From an uncultured Coriobacteriaceae bacterium (GTDB taxonomy: Bacteria; Actinomycetota; Coriobacteriia; Coriobacteriales; Atopobiaceae): 64,000 bases of DNA. A program made the translations under genes and the position numbers. The notes under the pieces were generated by a model. It did no database searches, was not told the origin of the DNA, and worked only from the letters and a program-made list of their open reading frames with translations. The stretch spans positions 102,855 to 166,854 of the forward strand of contig CADAAU010000003.1 of assembly GCA_902786015.1 (NCBI GenBank). The letters are read 5' to 3'. Numbering within the stretch: position 1 is the stretch's first letter; each line of letters begins with the position of its first letter. Of this stretch, positions 62,000-64,000 are shown piece by piece.

Positions 62000-62983
62000 A
62001 TGATGCGTGTGGCAGTCATTGACGTGGGAACCGTTACCGCTCGTTTGGCAATCGCCGACGTGGAGCATGGCAAAGTGCAGCGCTTGGCGCGGCAGTCCAC
62101 CATCGTGAACCTCGGCGAGGGGGTCGACCGTACCGGTCGGCTCAACGAGGGGGCATGCGAGCGTCTGCTGACATGCATCGATCGCTATCTGAAAGACATC
62201 CGTGGCGCACAGGTTGCTTGCATTTGCTGCACGCTTACGAGCGCGGCGCGCGATGCGAGCAACTCCGACGAGCTTCTTGGCGAGCTCCAGGCACGCGGGC
62301 TCGTCGCGCAGGTGATACCCGGCAAGGTCGAGGGGTCGCTCACGTTCTTGGGCGTAGCGCAGGACTTTCCCGGTGAGTGCCTGCTCGTTGCAGACAACGG
62401 GGGAGGGTCGACGGAGTTCGCATGGGGCATGCTGGACGAGCAGACAGGGCTTGACCTCAAGCGCGTGCGTTCCATTGATGTGGGATGCCGCCGCGTCACC
62501 GAGCGGTTCTTGTCAAGAGAAGACCCGCCGTCTGTTGACGATCTGCGAGCGGCGCACGAGTTCGCGGCTGGTGAGTTTGCGCCGGTGGGAGCGTGGTGGA
62601 CAGACCATGCGCAAGATGTGCCTCGACGTCTGGTTGTGACGGGTGGTACGTCCACGACGATTGTGGCACTGAGCAAGGCGCTTGTGCCGTACGACTCCGC
62701 GCAGGTGCATCTGGCGCAGGTTACGCGTGCGCAGGTGCGTGAGCAAGAGGACCGCTTGGCGGCGTTGCCGGCAGCGGCGCGTGCCGAGCTGGCTGGGATT
62801 CAATCGCAACGTGCGCCGGTGATTCTGGGCGGTGTGGTGGCGGTTGCCGAGGTGATGGATGCCACAGGGTTTCAGAGCCTCACGGTGAGCGAGAGCGACT
62901 TGCTCTTTGGCATGGCGCTCACGGCTGCGGCGACTGCGTGTGATTTGCCGTCTCCGGTTGGTTGGCGCCCCAAGCTGAGCTAG
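62000..62983 (+). CDS. Ppx/GppA-family exopolyphosphatase
   Basis: 327 residues, actin-like fold: MRVAVIDVGTVTARLAIADV (phosphate-1 loop), CCTLTSAARDASNSDELL, NGGGSTEFAW, VVTGGTSTTIVAL. Hydrolyses polyphosphate or pppGpp. Start at 62000 has AAAGGA at 6 nt. Located between divIC-like gene and tRNA-Leu. Confidence 0.9.
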   Translation: MMRVAVIDVGTVTARLAIADVEHGKVQRLARQSTIVNLGEGVDRTGRLNEGACERLLTCIDRYLKDIRGAQVACICCTLTSAARDASNSDELLGELQARGLVAQVIPGKVEGSLTFLGVAQDFPGECLLVADNGGGSTEFAWGMLDEQTGLDLKRVRSIDVGCRRVTERFLSREDPPSVDDLRAAHEFAAGEFAPVGAWWTDHAQDVPRRLVVTGGTSTTIVALSKALVPYDSAQVHLAQVTRAQVREQEDRLAALPAAARAELAGIQSQRAPVILGGVVAVAEVMDATGFQSLTVSESDLLFGMALTAAATACDLPSPVGWRPKLS

Positions 62984-63000
62984 AATTGCACTATACCTAC

Positions 63001-63085
63001 GGGGGCGTGGCGAAATTGGCAGACGCAGGGGACTTAAAATCCTCCGCCGCAAGGCTTGCGGGTTCGAGTCCCGCCGCCCCTACCA
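63001..63085 (+). tRNA. tRNA-Leu(UAA)
   Basis: 85 nt with encoded CCA. Acceptor GGGGGCG pairs with CGCCCCT; the T arm is GCGGGTTCGAGTCCCGC; the anticodon loop CTTAAAA gives TAA; a long variable arm (CCGCCGCAAGGC region) marks a class II tRNA. It starts 17 bp after the ppx stop. Confidence 0.97.
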
Positions 63086-64000
63086 TCCCGCGAAGGTTCG
63101 AACTCTCGCAGAGGAACGAAGCGCGTTTTCACGTCATCGAACGTAAAGGTGCGTTCGAACCTGGTGTCTCCCACGTAGTCCAACCAGTCCACCACGATGT
63201 CTATACGATTGTCCGAGACGATAATCTCATCGACGAAGTACCTGAGGACATTGTCACGCACTTCCGCATCGCCTAGATTTGCGTTCGCGAACTTTTCGAA
63301 CAGCGCCGCAATCGTGTACTCGTCTTCGACGAGCGACTGCTTCGCCTCCTCCGCTGCGATCGTTTCCCTCAGCAAACCCGCTCGCTGCTCCGTGTCCTCG
63401 AGCCTTCTGAGAAGCGCATCCGACAGCGCCCCACGCTCGATCGCTGCGACCAGATTCCTTATCGATCTCTCCGCATCGTCGAGTTCTGATTGCGGCGACC
63501 GAAGGTACGCGCCATCATCATGCGTCGAGCGGTAGTATGACGCAACGTCAACCGCAAACGATGCCAGCAGCTCCTGATCGTTGAGCAGGCTTGTGAGGAC
63601 GTCCGTGACGACGCCCTCGAGCTTCTCCTTACGGACGCTGCGTTTTGCGCACTTGCCCTTGCGCCGCCTGATGTGGTTGACGCAAGCGTAGTAATAGTAG
63701 TTCCTGCCCGTTTTGCTTCGACCGTGGGTGCCGCAGAGCGTCGAGCCACAAACGCCGCAGGTGAGGTGCCCCGTCAGCCAGAACCTCGGCGTGCCGTCCT
63801 CGTCTGTCCCTCGTGACGCCTGCCGCCCTCTGCGCTTGTTCTCTTCGAACCTTCGCTGGACTTTCTCCCAGGTCTCATCATCGATGATGCGGGGCATGCC
63901 GGTTTCTCGTTCGTGCGAATAGCGGTAGGTCAGGGGGTGCGGAAGTTCTAAATCGTTCCTAAATCGGCCGTCGGGAGGCCGATTCGTAGGGAAGGCCCAA
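63034..64000 (-). CDS. serine recombinase, C-terminal part; 5' end outside window
   Basis: The frame stays open to the right edge (WAFPTNRPPDGRFRNDL... precedes MPRIIDD), so at most the C-terminal ~320 residues are seen. Recombinase domain (MPRIIDDETWEKVQRRFEENKRRGRQ), a zinc beta ribbon (CGVCGSTLCG...YYYACVNH...KCAKR), then a coiled coil of DDAERSIRNLVAAIER type are the usual tail of large serine integrases. The resolvase catalytic domain with its Ser would lie outside. The last ~16 residues (GRGGGTRTRKPCGGGF) and stop are the antisense of tRNA-Leu, so the frame was extended into the tRNA on insertion; the native end is probably near 63090. Confidence 0.85.
   Translation of the reverse strand, partial: WAFPTNRPPDGRFRNDLELPHPLTYRYSHERETGMPRIIDDETWEKVQRRFEENKRRGRQASRGTDEDGTPRFWLTGHLTCGVCGSTLCGTHGRSKTGRNYYYYACVNHIRRRKGKCAKRSVRKEKLEGVVTDVLTSLLNDQELLASFAVDVASYYRSTHDDGAYLRSPQSELDDAERSIRNLVAAIERGALSDALLRRLEDTEQRAGLLRETIAAEEAKQSLVEDEYTIAALFEKFANANLGDAEVRDNVLRYFVDEIIVSDNRIDIVVDWLDYVGDTRFERTFTFDDVKTRFVPLREFEPSRDGRGGGTRTRKPCGGGF

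Noticed and set aside
63086..63276. Plus-strand frame running from ppx through tRNA-Leu
   Set aside because: It reads across a tRNA gene and antisense to the recombinase; no start or domain.

Overview
The window is a high-GC, densely coded chromosomal segment from an anaerobic actinobacterium. A Coriobacteriia-type gut or oral bacterium (Olsenella/Collinsella/Atopobiaceae-like) fits best. This rests on the glycyl radical enzyme, sortase-type pilin domains, ChW-repeat surface proteins, a GlgC/GlgD glycogen pathway and strong AGGAGG-type ribosome sites. It is an inference from gene content; no marker gene was compared.

Layout: 1-5445 holds surface and secreted proteins: a 5'-truncated Cna-B/pilin-like wall protein and a large subtilase with Ig-like and ChW repeats. 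5575-9891 is a radical-sugar module: activase, glycyl radical enzyme and fructose-6-phosphate-aldolase-type enzyme, matching the E. coli ybiY/ybiW/fsaA set. 10037-16651 is housekeeping: an RNA m5U methyltransferase, a lone LytTR regulator, a phosphodiesterase, a PAP2 phosphatase, thioredoxin, a UDG-like protein and NadE. 17081-18942 holds a membrane protein and a pyridoxal kinase. 19257-24102 (minus strand) is a coupled seven-gene operon with pilT, pilC and pseudopilin-like genes led by a transglutaminase lipoprotein. 24403-30857 is glycogen metabolism (glgP, glgC, glgD, glgA). A toxin-antitoxin pair and a HAD lipoprotein follow, then a GH13-GH77 fusion (33300-36581) that completes the glucan set.

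36924-39444 is a ChW-repeat NlpC/P60 cell-wall hydrolase gene broken by one frameshift and one stop codon. mfd follows (40211-43663), then an orphan NHLM-type peptide exporter (43868-48729) with no precursor or modification gene beside it. Next come a Tat-exported esterase lipoprotein, a GT2-GtrA glycosyltransferase, a phosphodiester-glycosidase-domain protein, a Pro- and Thr-rich membrane protein, an RsmJ-like methyltransferase, pyruvate kinase, a K+ channel, an SGNH-MazG fusion, a DivIC-like protein, Ppx/GppA and tRNA-Leu(UAA). The right edge enters an integrated element: a serine recombinase whose reading frame runs into the tRNA.

The intergenic spaces carry three dispersed repeat families. 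Two behave like REP/REPIN elements, occurring as nested-palindrome singlets and as inverted pairs, one of them a perfect 60-bp palindrome. The third is a set of three 161-163 bp elements (16819, 39548, 55864). Each has a shared central TATTTTAYACAGTG core at the same offset, surrounded by inverted arms whose sequence differs from copy to copy while pairing is kept. I know no name for this third family, and it is the least explained structure in the window.
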